Positions 10,253 to 18,985 of a stretch of 54,781 nt of DNA are shown in pieces. Source of the DNA: Clostridia bacterium (GTDB lineage: Bacteria > Bacillota > Clostridia > Oscillospirales > Acutalibacteraceae); contig JAKSQQ010000002.1 in assembly GCA_024404015.1 (NCBI GenBank), forward strand, positions 1 to 54,781, written 5' to 3'. Under the pieces are notes generated by a model that had not been told where the DNA came from, did not search any database, and was given only the letters and a program-made list of their open reading frames with translations. Each line of letters opens with the position of its first letter. Positions within the stretch are counted from its first letter, which is position 1. The position numbers and the translations under genes were made by a program.

Positions 10253-10564
10253 TTAACCTGTTATTTCCCTGATGAGTACCTCGATGGCCTCTCCGCTTTT
10301 TGCAAGAGCGGATGCCTTGATGGTTTCGGCCTGTGCGGACGTATCAGCCACCGCATCGGAACGGATTTTTTCCGCCTCCGCTTTCGCCTGCGCCTTCATT
10401 GCCTTTGCCTTTTCGGTTGCATCGGCTCTGAATTTTGCCTCGGTCTGAGCCGCCTTTGCTTCAGCGGCCTTTTTTACTTCCTCTGCGCTGAGATTTGCCT
10501 TCTCAACCGCTTCAACAGCGGCCTTTTCCGCAGCAAGAACCTTGTTAATCATTTCAGACGCCAT
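10253..10564 (-). CDS. V-type ATPase peripheral stalk subunit G/H
   Basis: 103 residues, counting from ATG 10564, which has a strong AGGAGG-type site just upstream; a longer frame to 10693 exists but its N-terminal part crosses the promoter and has no site. Sequence is almost entirely Ala/Glu/Lys heptads (ASEMINKVLAAEKAAVEAVE), a single long coiled coil that pairs with subunit E. First gene of the V-ATPase operon, matching the place of ntpF in E. hirae. Confidence 0.85.
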   Translation of the reverse strand: MASEMINKVLAAEKAAVEAVEKANLSAEEVKKAAEAKAAQTEAKFRADATEKAKAMKAQAKAEAEKIRSDAVADTSAQAETIKASALAKSGEAIEVLIREITG

Positions 10565-10598
10565 AAAAAACCTCCTTTTTTCGCCATTGTACTTTGAT

Positions 10599-10627
10599 AT
10601 TATACAGTGTATTATTTTAAAATACAA
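10599..10627 (-). promoter_or_regulatory. Promoter of the V-ATPase operon
   Basis: On the minus strand TTGTAT (10622-10627), a 17-bp spacer and TATAAT (10599-10604) form a sigma-A type promoter about 30 bp before the first stalk gene. A 12-bp palindrome TATTTTAAAATA (10613-10624) and flanking GTGTATT/AATACAC arms (10607-10613, 10626-10632) overlap the -35 and spacer and could be an operator. Confidence 0.7.
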
Positions 10628-10685
10628 TACACAACCGCACACATTAAACGAGAAAAATGATTTTATATTTGTGCAATTCACATAA

Positions 10686-10714
10686 TTGAACACAGTCCCG
10701 CAAAAGCGTATAAT
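10686..10714 (+). promoter_or_regulatory. Promoter of mscS-CDF operon
   Basis: TTGAAC (10686-10691), 17-bp spacer, TATAAT (10709-10714): a near-consensus sigma-A promoter about 36 bp before the channel gene. It diverges from the V-ATPase promoter, with about 60 bp between the -35 boxes. Confidence 0.8.
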
Positions 10715-10750
10715 ACCCTTGTATAATTACTGTGAAAAGAGATGTTGCTT

Positions 10751-11611
10751 ATGCTAAAACTTGATCTTGCATCCCTCATTCAGGAAAGGGATTACGACGG
10801 CATATTTGCGCTGATAATATCAAAGATTCCCCTTATTGTGACCGCGATAATAATCGTGGTCGCGGGAGCATTTATTTCAAGAGGTATAAGCAAGCTGATA
10901 GTAAGAGCCCTCGTGCGTCATAAGGTTGACCCCTCTGTACACAGATTCATTTCCACCATAGTCAAATGCATTATGAATCTTGTTTTCATTCTTACCGCAT
11001 TTTCAACTCTCGGAATGAACGTCAATTCCTTTGTTGCCGCCATTGCCGCAGGCGGCGTTACCGCAGGTCTGGGCTTACAGCAAAGCGTAAGTCAGTTTGC
11101 GAGCGGAATACAGATACTGATAAATCACCCCTTCAGAAGCGGCGATTTCATTGATATCGGCTCTGTCAGCGGTACGGTAAAAGAAATAAGATTCATGTAC
11201 ACCGTGCTTGTAACCATTGATAACAAAAGGGTTGTCGTTCCCAATTCGCATATTACCGACAGCAATATCATCAATTTCAACGCCGAGCAGAAGCGCAGAA
11301 TCGACCTTATCTATTCCATTGCATACGATGCGGACATAGGAAAGGCCAGGAACGCCATTGAAAAAGCCGCAAACAATCACGAGCTCATCTATCAGGACCC
11401 CGCTCCCGATGTTGCGGTATGGGAACACGGTCAGAGCAGTATCAATCTTGTATGTCACGTATGGTGTGACAGTAAAAATTACTGGCCTGTATTTTACTAT
11501 ATGCAGGAACAGGTCAAGCTTGAATTTGACAAAGAGGGTATTTCAATTCCCTTCAATCAGCTTGATCTTCACATAACGGAGGAAGCATTAAATGACAAAT
11601 CTTCTGATTAA
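10751..11611 (+). CDS. Small-conductance mechanosensitive channel (MscS family)
   Basis: 286 residues from ATG 10751; an in-frame ATG at 10742 leaves no room for the AAAAGAG site, so the inner start is preferred. Three N-terminal membrane helices, the pore-lining helix rich in Gly/Ala (FVAAIAAGGVTAGLGLQQSV), then the beta domain motif HPFRSGDFIDIGSVSGTV and the cytoplasmic cage. Opens under membrane tension to release solutes on osmotic downshock. Shares 20 bp with the following CDF gene, so both come from one transcript. Confidence 0.93.
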   Translation: MLKLDLASLIQERDYDGIFALIISKIPLIVTAIIIVVAGAFISRGISKLIVRALVRHKVDPSVHRFISTIVKCIMNLVFILTAFSTLGMNVNSFVAAIAAGGVTAGLGLQQSVSQFASGIQILINHPFRSGDFIDIGSVSGTVKEIRFMYTVLVTIDNKRVVVPNSHITDSNIINFNAEQKRRIDLIYSIAYDADIGKARNAIEKAANNHELIYQDPAPDVAVWEHGQSSINLVCHVWCDSKNYWPVFYYMQEQVKLEFDKEGISIPFNQLDLHITEEALNDKSSD

Positions 11612-12761
11612 GCTTTTCATAAAAGACAGCGACAATACAACCGCCCCGAAGGTCAGAGAACAATACGGACCTCTCAGTGGCTTCGTAGGTATTTTTGTCA
11701 ACGTAATACTGTCCGCATTCAAATTTATCTTCGGCAATATCACCGCGAGTATCGCCATAACCGCAGACGGCATGAACAATCTTTTTGACGCAATTTCATC
11801 CGTCATTTCCCTTGTGGGATTTAAGATTTCAGGTAAGCCCGCAGACAAGGACCATCCCTTCGGACACGGCAGAATCGAATATGTTGCCGCCCTTATTCTC
11901 GCCTTTTTAATCGGTCATACCGGCATTGATTTAATCAAGGAATCTATCGGAAAATTCAGTGAAAAATCCCAGATAACCTTCACCTATGCTGCGGCAGTCG
12001 TACTTGTGGCATCCATTTTGATGAAGATATGGCTTGCGGTATTCAACGGCAAAGTCGGTAAGAAAATCAACTCCGTAACCGTTGATGCAGTCGTAAAGGA
12101 CAGTATCGGTGATATCGCCGCAACCACCTGTTCACTTATTGCTCTTTTCGCTTCAAAGTTTACTTCTCTTCCCCTTGATGCCGTTATGGGTTTAATCGTA
12201 TCTCTCGTAATTATTTACGCGGCGTTTGATATTATAAAATCCACCCTCGGTCCTCTTCTCGGCGAACCGCCCGAAAAGGAAGTGGTCAAAGAGCTTGAAG
12301 AACTGGTCATGTCTTATGACGGGATTTTCGGTATTCACGACATGGTGCTTCATGCCTACGGCACGTCAAAGGTAATGGGTTCATTACACGCAGAGGTTTC
12401 CGCAGACGTTCCCGTCATGGAAAGCCACGACCTGATTGACACGATTGAGCTTGAAATCAAAAAGCAGATGAATATGGAAATCACCATTCATCTTGACCCC
12501 ATACTTGTTAACGACAAGCGAACCGACGAATTAAAGGCAAAAGCCCTGAGTATAGTAAAAAACATTTCCGAAGAAATCACAATTCACGATTTCAGAGTAG
12601 TTGACGGTCCCACTCACACAAATCTTATTTTTGACGCGGTGCTTCCCTTTAAATTCAAGCTGACCGACGAGGAATTCAGAGAAGCGGTCTCCGATGCCCT
12701 TTCAAAGGAAGAAAAGACCTTCTTTGCGATAATAAATATTGACCGTAACTATGCAGGATGA
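11592..12761 (+). CDS. Cation diffusion facilitator transporter, MntE-like ligand set
   Basis: 389 residues. Six membrane helices then a cytoplasmic domain about twice the usual length (from about 215), so there may be two stacked C-terminal domains. The transport-site residues read N62xxxD66 in helix 2 (NNLFD) and D170xxxD174 in helix 5 (DSIGD), the N-D-D-D pattern described for the Mn exporter MntE of Streptococcus pneumoniae rather than the HDHD or DDHD sets of Zn exporters. A Mn2+ efflux role is therefore likely but inferred. Conserved DHPFGHGRIEY loop at 87-97. GGAGG site at about 11578; start overlaps the mscS end. Confidence 0.9.
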   Translation: MTNLLIKLFIKDSDNTTAPKVREQYGPLSGFVGIFVNVILSAFKFIFGNITASIAITADGMNNLFDAISSVISLVGFKISGKPADKDHPFGHGRIEYVAALILAFLIGHTGIDLIKESIGKFSEKSQITFTYAAAVVLVASILMKIWLAVFNGKVGKKINSVTVDAVVKDSIGDIAATTCSLIALFASKFTSLPLDAVMGLIVSLVIIYAAFDIIKSTLGPLLGEPPEKEVVKELEELVMSYDGIFGIHDMVLHAYGTSKVMGSLHAEVSADVPVMESHDLIDTIELEIKKQMNMEITIHLDPILVNDKRTDELKAKALSIVKNISEEITIHDFRVVDGPTHTNLIFDAVLPFKFKLTDEEFREAVSDALSKEEKTFFAIINIDRNYAG

Positions 12762-12813
12762 CGTGATTGGCATTTTTACCAAATAAATGCGGATAAACCT
12801 TGTTTTTTTCTTC

Positions 12814-12833
12814 ACCGAAATGTATTTTTCGGT
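12814..12833 (+). terminator. Weak terminator after the CDF gene
   Basis: ACCGAAA (12814-12820) and TTTCGGT (12827-12833) form a 7-bp stem with a 6-nt loop, followed by CTTTAATT. Stem is short and the T-tract poor, so termination is probably partial. Confidence 0.45.
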
Positions 12834-12834
12834 C

Positions 12835-12863
12835 TTTAATTGAGGAAAGAAATACTATATAAT
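12835..12863 (+). promoter_or_regulatory. Putative promoter of the PRPP synthetase gene
   Basis: A perfect TATAAT at 12858-12863 lies 42 bp before the start codon; 17 bp upstream is only a weak -35 (TTTAAT, 12835-12840). The -10 is convincing, the -35 is not. Confidence 0.5.
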
Positions 12864-12905
12864 GTATACAAGACATATCATCATTACTGTTTTGGAGGTT
12901 TCAGT

Positions 12906-14072
12906 ATGTCCGATCCCCAATTCCTCACCGAGCCCGTAGGTAAGCTCGGTATCATTGCCCTTGAGGGCTGTGAAGCAATGGCCGAAAAAATCAATTATTA
13001 TCTTGTAAGATCCAGAGCAGGCAGAGATAATGACCATTTTGAGGGCTACAATAAAGATTCCTACATCATTAACACCGAATTCGTCAGATTCGGCTCAGGC
13101 GAAGGCAAATGCATTATCAAGGAATCCGTAAGAGGTTATGATATTTTCATTCTCTGCGATCCCTTCAACTACGGCGTTACTTACAAAATGTACGGTATGG
13201 AACAGCGCATGAGTCCCGATGACCATTACGCAAACCTGAGAAGAGCTCTCAGCGCCGTTGAAGGCAAGGCGAAGCGTCTCACCGTCATTATGCCTATGCT
13301 TTATGAAGGCAGACAGCATAAGAGGACAAGAAGAGAATCCCTTGACTGCGCGGATATGCTCAGAGAAATCTGCTACACATACAACGTTGATAATATCGTT
13401 ACCTTTGATGCACACGACCCCAGAGTTCAGAATTCAATTCCCCAGAAGGGCTTTGAAAGCATCCAGCCCGCATACCAGTTCATCAAGGCATTGCTCAAAA
13501 ACGTTGACAATCTCAAGATTGACAACGACCACATGATGATAGTTTCTCCCGACGAAGGCGGCATGGGCAGATGTATCTACCTTGCAACCGTTCTCGGTCT
13601 TGAGCTGGGCGCATTCTATAAGCTCCGTGATTATTCCAGAGTAGTAAACGGCTCCAACCCCATCCTCCGTCACGAATTTCTCGGTGATAACTGCGGCGGT
13701 AAGGACGTAATAGTAATAGATGATATGATTTCCTCAGGCAGTTCAATGATTGAGGTAGGCGAGAAGCTCAAGCAGATAGGTGCAAACAGGATCTTCGTTT
13801 ACTCATCATTCGGACTTTTCTGCAACGGCTTTGAAAAATTTGACAAAGCATACGAAGCAGGAATAATCGATAAGGTTTTCACCACAAACCTTGTATATAA
13901 TCCCCCCGAGCTTCTTGAAAAGCCCTGGTACGTAAACATTGACATGAGCAAGTACTGTGCTTATATCATTGACACCCTTAACCACGACGAATCCCTCAGT
14001 TCTCTTCTTGACCCCAAGGACAGAATCTACCGGAAGCTTTCCGAGTACGGATTTGAACGCAAGTCCGAATAA
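12906..14072 (+). CDS. Ribose-phosphate pyrophosphokinase (PRPP synthetase), long divergent form
   Basis: 388 residues from ATG 12906, which has GGAGGT upstream; the longer frame from 12840 overlaps the promoter. Makes PRPP from ribose 5-phosphate and ATP for purine, pyrimidine, His and Trp synthesis. Both phosphoribosyltransferase-fold halves are present: the ATP-loop equivalent YEGRQHKRTRRES, FDAHDPRVQN, and the PRPP-binding loop VIVIDDMISSGSSMIEV (268-284), where classical enzymes have DDMIDTGGT. It is some 70 residues longer than the usual 315-residue enzyme, with extra sequence in the N-terminal half and C-terminal tail. Monocistronic with its own promoter and terminator. Confidence 0.85.
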   Translation: MSDPQFLTEPVGKLGIIALEGCEAMAEKINYYLVRSRAGRDNDHFEGYNKDSYIINTEFVRFGSGEGKCIIKESVRGYDIFILCDPFNYGVTYKMYGMEQRMSPDDHYANLRRALSAVEGKAKRLTVIMPMLYEGRQHKRTRRESLDCADMLREICYTYNVDNIVTFDAHDPRVQNSIPQKGFESIQPAYQFIKALLKNVDNLKIDNDHMMIVSPDEGGMGRCIYLATVLGLELGAFYKLRDYSRVVNGSNPILRHEFLGDNCGGKDVIVIDDMISSGSSMIEVGEKLKQIGANRIFVYSSFGLFCNGFEKFDKAYEAGIIDKVFTTNLVYNPPELLEKPWYVNIDMSKYCAYIIDTLNHDESLSSLLDPKDRIYRKLSEYGFERKSE

Positions 14073-14080
14073 AAACAATA

Positions 14081-14105
14081 AAAGACCGCGCAAGCGGTCT
14101 TTTTG
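14081..14105 (+). terminator. Intrinsic terminator of the PRPP synthetase gene
   Basis: Perfect 9-bp stem AAAGACCGC/GCGGTCTTT (14081-14089, 14094-14102) with a GCAA tetraloop and a T5 run; 9 bp past the stop. Confidence 0.9.
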
Positions 14106-14149
14106 TATAGGTGCAATTAAAAATAACGTTTGAATGATGCCGATTTATT

Positions 14150-14731
14150 ATGAAATTTAATCCCGATATAATCAAAAGCGACAGACGTACCGTATCCATT
14201 GAGGTACGCCCCGACGGTAAGGTTACAATCCATGCTCCCAAAAGGATGACCTACCGTGAGATAGAAATACTTATTGAAGAAAAAACCCCCTGGATTGAAA
14301 ATACCATTGCTAAATATAATTCCGTGCTTGACAGCGAAATCCTTCCCTACACCGACGAAGAACTGAAGGAAATGACGGAAATTGCAAAGCGGATAATACC
14401 TCCCAGAGTTGAATACTATGCAAAGCTGATGGATGTCTCCTACGGAAAAATAACCATAAGGCACCCCAAAACAAGATGGGGAAGCTGTACCTCAAAGGGT
14501 AACCTCAGCTTCAACTGTCTGCTTACTCAGGTGCCTGCGGAAATACTTGACAGCGTGGTAGTCCACGAGCTGAGCCATCGCAGAGAAATGAATCATTCCG
14601 AAAGATTTTATGCTCAGATATTAAAGGTTATGCCGGATTATCGTGAAAGAGACAGATGGCTGAAACAAAACGGCATAAAGCTGATGGCACGCATAAGACA
14701 AAGCAAAAATGACAAAGAAGAAGAGAGATGA
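14150..14731 (+). CDS. YgjP-like zinc metallopeptidase-fold protein
   Basis: 193 residues. Carries the YgjP/DUF45 signature: RWGSCTSKGNLSFN (109-122), VVHELSH (zinc-binding H139, E140, H143) and the downstream NHSERFY with a third His at 149. These small gluzincin-like proteins are linked in some bacteria to nucleotide or restriction functions, but no substrate is settled. N-terminal beta strands (TVSIEVRPDGKVTIHAPK) are typical. No strong ribosome site is seen, and the stop codon lies inside the terminator stem shared with jag. Confidence 0.85.
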   Translation: MKFNPDIIKSDRRTVSIEVRPDGKVTIHAPKRMTYREIEILIEEKTPWIENTIAKYNSVLDSEILPYTDEELKEMTEIAKRIIPPRVEYYAKLMDVSYGKITIRHPKTRWGSCTSKGNLSFNCLLTQVPAEILDSVVVHELSHRREMNHSERFYAQILKVMPDYRERDRWLKQNGIKLMARIRQSKNDKEEER

Positions 14732-14750
14732 CCGACGTCATCTCTCTTTT
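14721..14750. terminator. Bidirectional terminator between the YgjP-like gene and jag
   Basis: Twelve-bp stem (14721-14732/14737-14748) with loop CGAC and T-runs on the plus strand; the stem contains the YgjP-like stop codon and sits 5 bp from the convergent jag stop. AAGAAGAG-like purines upstream give U residues on the opposite strand as well. Confidence 0.8.
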
Positions 14751-14753
14751 ATA

Positions 14754-15584
14754 TTATTTATTTATTTCAATTTTACCGTAGAGTGTTGCACCCTCGGCAT
14801 CGCTTCTGGGCTCTCTTGCGGGAGCGGAGGGAGCGCTGTCTCTGTTATAGCTTCTGTTACCTCTGCCCTTATTGTAGCCGCCCTTATTGTAACCGCCGCG
14901 ACCTCTGTTATTGTAACCGCTGCCGCCGTTTGTGGGATTAACACCTTCTTCAAGGGTGATAACTACCTTACGGTCATCGTCGCTGCCGACTGAATGTGAC
15001 GTAACGCCTTCAATCTCCTGAATCGTGGTATGGATAATGCGGCGCTCGTAGGGATTCATGGGTTCAAGTACAACGTTTCTGCCGTACTTTCTTACCTTTG
15101 CGGCATTCTTCTTTGCAAGTGATCTGAGAGTAGCTTCTCTCTTTTCACGATAGTTACCTACGTTGATGGATACGTGCTTGTATTCGTCTGTTTCTCTGTT
15201 GAGAACAAGACGGGTAAGATACTGGATTGCATCGAGAGTTTCGCCTCTTCTGCCGATTACCGAGCCGTAATCGTCACCGCAGCTGATACTGATGCGGACG
15301 TCCTCACCGTTTTCAACTTCAACGGTGATTTCGGCATTTTCAATACCGAGGTTTACAAGAATTGTATCAAGATATGCCTTTACTTTGGCAAATTTATCTT
15401 CTTCGTATTCGTAGTAAGCTTTTACCTGAGCATCCGAGCCGCCGAAAAGACCGAGAATCTTCTTTGCGGGCTGAGCCAGAACTTCAAATTTAACTTCAAC
15501 ATCTTCGGGAGCTGCAAGTGCCTTCTCTGCGGCAGCTCTTGCTTCCTCAATGGAAGAACCTGTGCCTATAGCATCTTTAATCAA
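14754..15584 (-). CDS. jag: Jag/KhpB RNA-binding protein with Arg-Gly-rich tail
   Basis: 276 residues if started at TTG 15584, which is 8 bases after AGAGG; a GTG at 15593 overlaps the site and is less likely. Jag-N domain (2-50, ending KKILGLFG), KH domain with GRRGETLD at 111-118 (the GxxG loop), R3H domain with R181xxxH185. Known as SpoIIIJ-associated protein / KhpB, an RNA-binding partner of KhpA that affects cell length and envelope growth. Unusual is the tail 219-250, made of GGYNKG and NNRGRG repeats, a low-complexity RGG-like region absent from most Jag proteins. Last gene of the rpmH block. Confidence 0.93.
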   Translation of the reverse strand: MIKDAIGTGSSIEEARAAAEKALAAPEDVEVKFEVLAQPAKKILGLFGGSDAQVKAYYEYEEDKFAKVKAYLDTILVNLGIENAEITVEVENGEDVRISISCGDDYGSVIGRRGETLDAIQYLTRLVLNRETDEYKHVSINVGNYREKREATLRSLAKKNAAKVRKYGRNVVLEPMNPYERRIIHTTIQEIEGVTSHSVGSDDDRKVVITLEEGVNPTNGGSGYNNRGRGGYNKGGYNKGRGNRSYNRDSAPSAPAREPRSDAEGATLYGKIEINK

Positions 15585-15617
15585 GGATTTCACCTCTGAA
15601 CAGCAATTTTGCTTTTC

Positions 15618-16619
15618 TTATTTTTTATCTTTGTTTTCTGCAGCTATCTTGAGAACGTTTTCCTTTGAACGGTGTTCAACCGTTTCTTCAACCATTATTC
15701 TGGCAAGTTGCTTTTTGGGGTTGTAAATCTGACCGATGACAATGCTTGAAATAAGGCCGAGTACGCCGGAGGTAATCCAGTAAACACCGATACCTGCGGG
15801 GTAACTGATTACGAAGTAAAGTGAAAATGCTGCCATAAATACGGTCATACAACCCATTGACTTTGAGGCCGCTGCATTAGCCGTACCACTCTGTTTCTGT
15901 TTGATAGTGGTGTAAACAGATGATCCGATTGTTGATAAAGTGGAAAGAATGGGGATGAGCCAGATAAGACTCGGGAACGGACTTCCTCCGGGAGTTGCAC
16001 CCAGTGAAATTCCGAAGACGTTGTAATCAATAGACTGAATCTTTGTGAAGGTTTCCGCAGGAATATCCTTAAGCAATTCGTAAATGTCAACCTTGCCTAC
16101 GAGGTGGGGAACACCTGCATCAAAGATTGCTTTGATTTCGTCAATACGTTCAATAACAATAAGCTCGAATAATCTGGTGTTTTTACCCGGAGCAGATGCG
16201 CCCAATGCCTGCACGGCTTCTTTGAGAGCCGTAACCGTGGATGCATCAAGATGAAGGAAGTTGGTAAGCGGGTAATAAATAACACCGATAAGACCGAAAA
16301 GGAGAACGAACTGAACGATAGTGGGACCGCAGCCGGCACCCATGGGGTTAAAGCCCTCTCTCTGATAGAGAAGCTGTGTCTCTTCCTGAATTTTTCTCTG
16401 GTCTCCTGCGTATTTTTCCTGAATCTTTTTGACCTTGGACTGAATACGCTGAGTCTTTGCCATACCCTTCTGCTGACTGATTGATGAAGGAATCATGACA
16501 AGTCTTACGAGAAGAGTGATAATAACTATCAGGAGAGCATAGTTGTGAATTCCCAGACTGAAAAATCCATAAAGAATCCATCCGAAGGGAATACCCAAAA
16601 GCTCATACAGTTTTTCCAT
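15618..16619 (-). CDS. yidC: Membrane protein insertase YidC/OxaI
   Basis: 333 residues. Gram-positive short form lacking the large periplasmic domain. Five membrane helices; LLVRLVMIPSSISQQKG carries the Arg of the hydrophilic groove and the start of the cytoplasmic coiled-coil loop (KMQRIQSKVKKIQ-type; here MAKTQRIQSKVKKIQEKYAG), and GCGPTIVQFVLLFGLIGVIY and SYPAGIGVYWITSGVLGLIS are the family core. No lipoprotein signal is seen. Insert proteins with or without SecYEG. Gene sits between yidD and jag as in most Firmicutes. Confidence 0.96.
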   Translation of the reverse strand: MEKLYELLGIPFGWILYGFFSLGIHNYALLIVIITLLVRLVMIPSSISQQKGMAKTQRIQSKVKKIQEKYAGDQRKIQEETQLLYQREGFNPMGAGCGPTIVQFVLLFGLIGVIYYPLTNFLHLDASTVTALKEAVQALGASAPGKNTRLFELIVIERIDEIKAIFDAGVPHLVGKVDIYELLKDIPAETFTKIQSIDYNVFGISLGATPGGSPFPSLIWLIPILSTLSTIGSSVYTTIKQKQSGTANAAASKSMGCMTVFMAAFSLYFVISYPAGIGVYWITSGVLGLISSIVIGQIYNPKKQLARIMVEETVEHRSKENVLKIAAENKDKK

Positions 16620-16621
16620 TT

Positions 16622-16861
16622 CTAATCCTCCGAGTGTTTCTGTTTCTTTGGCGGAACCGGATCATATCCGCCGGGAAATAGCGGGTTGCATCTGAGCAAC
16701 CTCCGAATTGTGAGGGCGGTACCTATAATAACACCGTGAACCTCAATCGCCTCTATGGCATAAGCTGAGCAAGTCGGGTAATACCTGCAAACCGGTGGGG
16801 TATGGGGAGAAATATGCTTTCTGTAAAAGCGGATAGGTGCAAGAAAAAGCTTCTTAATCAA
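16622..16861 (-). CDS. yidD: YidD membrane insertion efficiency factor
   Basis: 79 residues, typical. Family motifs [32 protein letters not shown]. The N-terminal amphipathic helix docks at the inner membrane near YidC. Start is TTG 16861, with GGGGGAAG a few bases upstream. Stops 2 bp before yidC. Confidence 0.94.
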   Translation of the reverse strand: MIKKLFLAPIRFYRKHISPHTPPVCRYYPTCSAYAIEAIEVHGVIIGTALTIRRLLRCNPLFPGGYDPVPPKKQKHSED

Positions 16862-16875
16862 ACCGCTTCCCCCTT

Positions 16876-17217
16876 TTAACTTTTGACGATTACTCCGAGC
16901 TTGACCAGCTGCTCACGCATAGCACTCTCAACCTCGGTGGATTTCACCGTCTTTGTCTTATACCTCGCAACGAACACCAGATCCCAGTTGCCTTCTATTT
17001 CTTCACTTAAAGAGGCAAAAGCCGCCCTGATAACACGGCGGCATCTGTTCCTCTCAACCGCACTTCCTATTTTTTTGGAAGTGGTAATGCCTTTTCGGCA
17101 GCAGGAATTTTTATTCCTGAGTGCATAGGTTACAAGCACCGGAGTGGCGCATGATTTACCCTTTGCATAGACCCTGTGAAATTCGGTATTCAGCTTTAAG
17201 GTGTTTGCCTGTAACAT
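16876..17217 (-). CDS. rnpA: Ribonuclease P protein component
   Basis: 113 residues. Basic protein with the RNR motif [20 protein letters not shown] and the N-terminal [13 protein letters not shown]. Binds the RNase P RNA and helps tRNA (and here possibly tmRNA) 5' maturation. Directly follows rpmH (9 bp), the near-universal arrangement. The RNA component (rnpB) was not found in this window. Confidence 0.95.
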   Translation of the reverse strand: MLQANTLKLNTEFHRVYAKGKSCATPVLVTYALRNKNSCCRKGITTSKKIGSAVERNRCRRVIRAAFASLSEEIEGNWDLVFVARYKTKTVKSTEVESAMREQLVKLGVIVKS

Positions 17218-17226
17218 GGCAGCTTA

Positions 17227-17361
17227 TCAGTATGAGAGCTGCTTTCTGCCCTTTGCTCTGCGGCGGGCGAGAACCTTGCGGCCGTTACTTGTTGACATTC
17301 TCTTGCGGAAACCGTGCTCCATCTTGCGATGACGCTTCTTGGGCTGATAAGTTCTTTTCAT
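17227..17361 (-). CDS. rpmH: 50S ribosomal protein L34
   Basis: 44 residues, starting [20 protein letters not shown] and ending [12 protein letters not shown]: the complete, highly conserved L34. GGAGG upstream supports ATG 17361. First gene of the minus-strand block rpmH-rnpA-yidD-yidC-jag. Confidence 0.97.
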   Translation of the reverse strand: MKRTYQPKKRHRKMEHGFRKRMSTSNGRKVLARRRAKGRKQLSY

Positions 17362-17493
17362 TTTACGTACCTCCGTTCACTGTTGAGTTATGAATCAAAC
17401 CGCATCCGGGTGTTTACCCCCACCCTTCGGCGGTTCAACTTTTAACCTTTGACGGCAACAGGGCATAAATACCCTATAGCCCTCGGAGTACCA

Positions 17494-17523
17494 ATTATAT
17501 ACTAACTATATATAAAAAGTCAA
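17494..17523 (-). promoter_or_regulatory. Promoter of rpmH operon
   Basis: Minus strand TTGACT (17518-17523), 18-bp spacer, TATAAT (17494-17499). Leaves a leader of about 125 nt before rpmH, as is common for this operon. Confidence 0.8.
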
Positions 17524-17560
17524 CTATTTTTTTATATTTTCGGAAATTGCCGTTTTCCCC

Positions 17561-17589
17561 TTGCAAATCTTCGGAATTTATGATATAGT
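17561..17589 (+). promoter_or_regulatory. Promoter of dnaA operon
   Basis: TTGCAA (17561-17566), 17-bp spacer, TATAGT (17584-17589). A second -10-like TATAAT at 17604-17609 has no good -35. Transcripts would carry a leader of about 80 nt. Confidence 0.6.
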
Positions 17590-17636
17590 TCACAACACTA
17601 ACATATAATGGAGTATAGTCCCCTAATATGCAAGGA

Positions 17637-17653
17637 GACCGCAGCAGGCGGTC
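17637..17653 (+). promoter_or_regulatory. Hairpin in the dnaA leader
   Basis: GACCGC-AGCAG-GCGGTC forms a perfect 6-bp GC-rich stem 5 bp before the AGGAG ribosome site (17659-17663) of dnaA. It could tune translation or bind a protein; the purine run AAGGAG just upstream (17632-17636) would be a second, occluded site. Confidence 0.5.
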
Positions 17654-17674
17654 CGTACAGGAGTGTAAGATTTT

Positions 17675-18982
<1,308 letters not shown>

Positions 18983-18985
18983 TCC

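Larger units (their letters stand above)
17362..17674. other. rpmH-dnaA intergenic region (classical oriC position)
   Basis: 313 bp between the divergent rpmH and dnaA. Besides the two promoters and a leader hairpin, it holds an AT-rich core around 17490-17540. I looked for DnaA boxes (TTATNCACA and complement) and saw no convincing one. The place is the usual Firmicute origin, but the sequence itself does not show an origin. Confidence 0.5.

Noticed and set aside
10722..10727. Second TATAAT before mscS.
   Set aside because: No -35 at the right distance, and its start would leave almost no leader.
12840..12863. TTGAGG as the -35 of the PRPP synthetase promoter.
   Set aside because: Only 12 bp from the TATAAT; too close for sigma-A.
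17362..17674. Annotation of oriC.
   Set aside because: Position fits, but no DnaA boxes or DNA-unwinding repeats could be pointed to.
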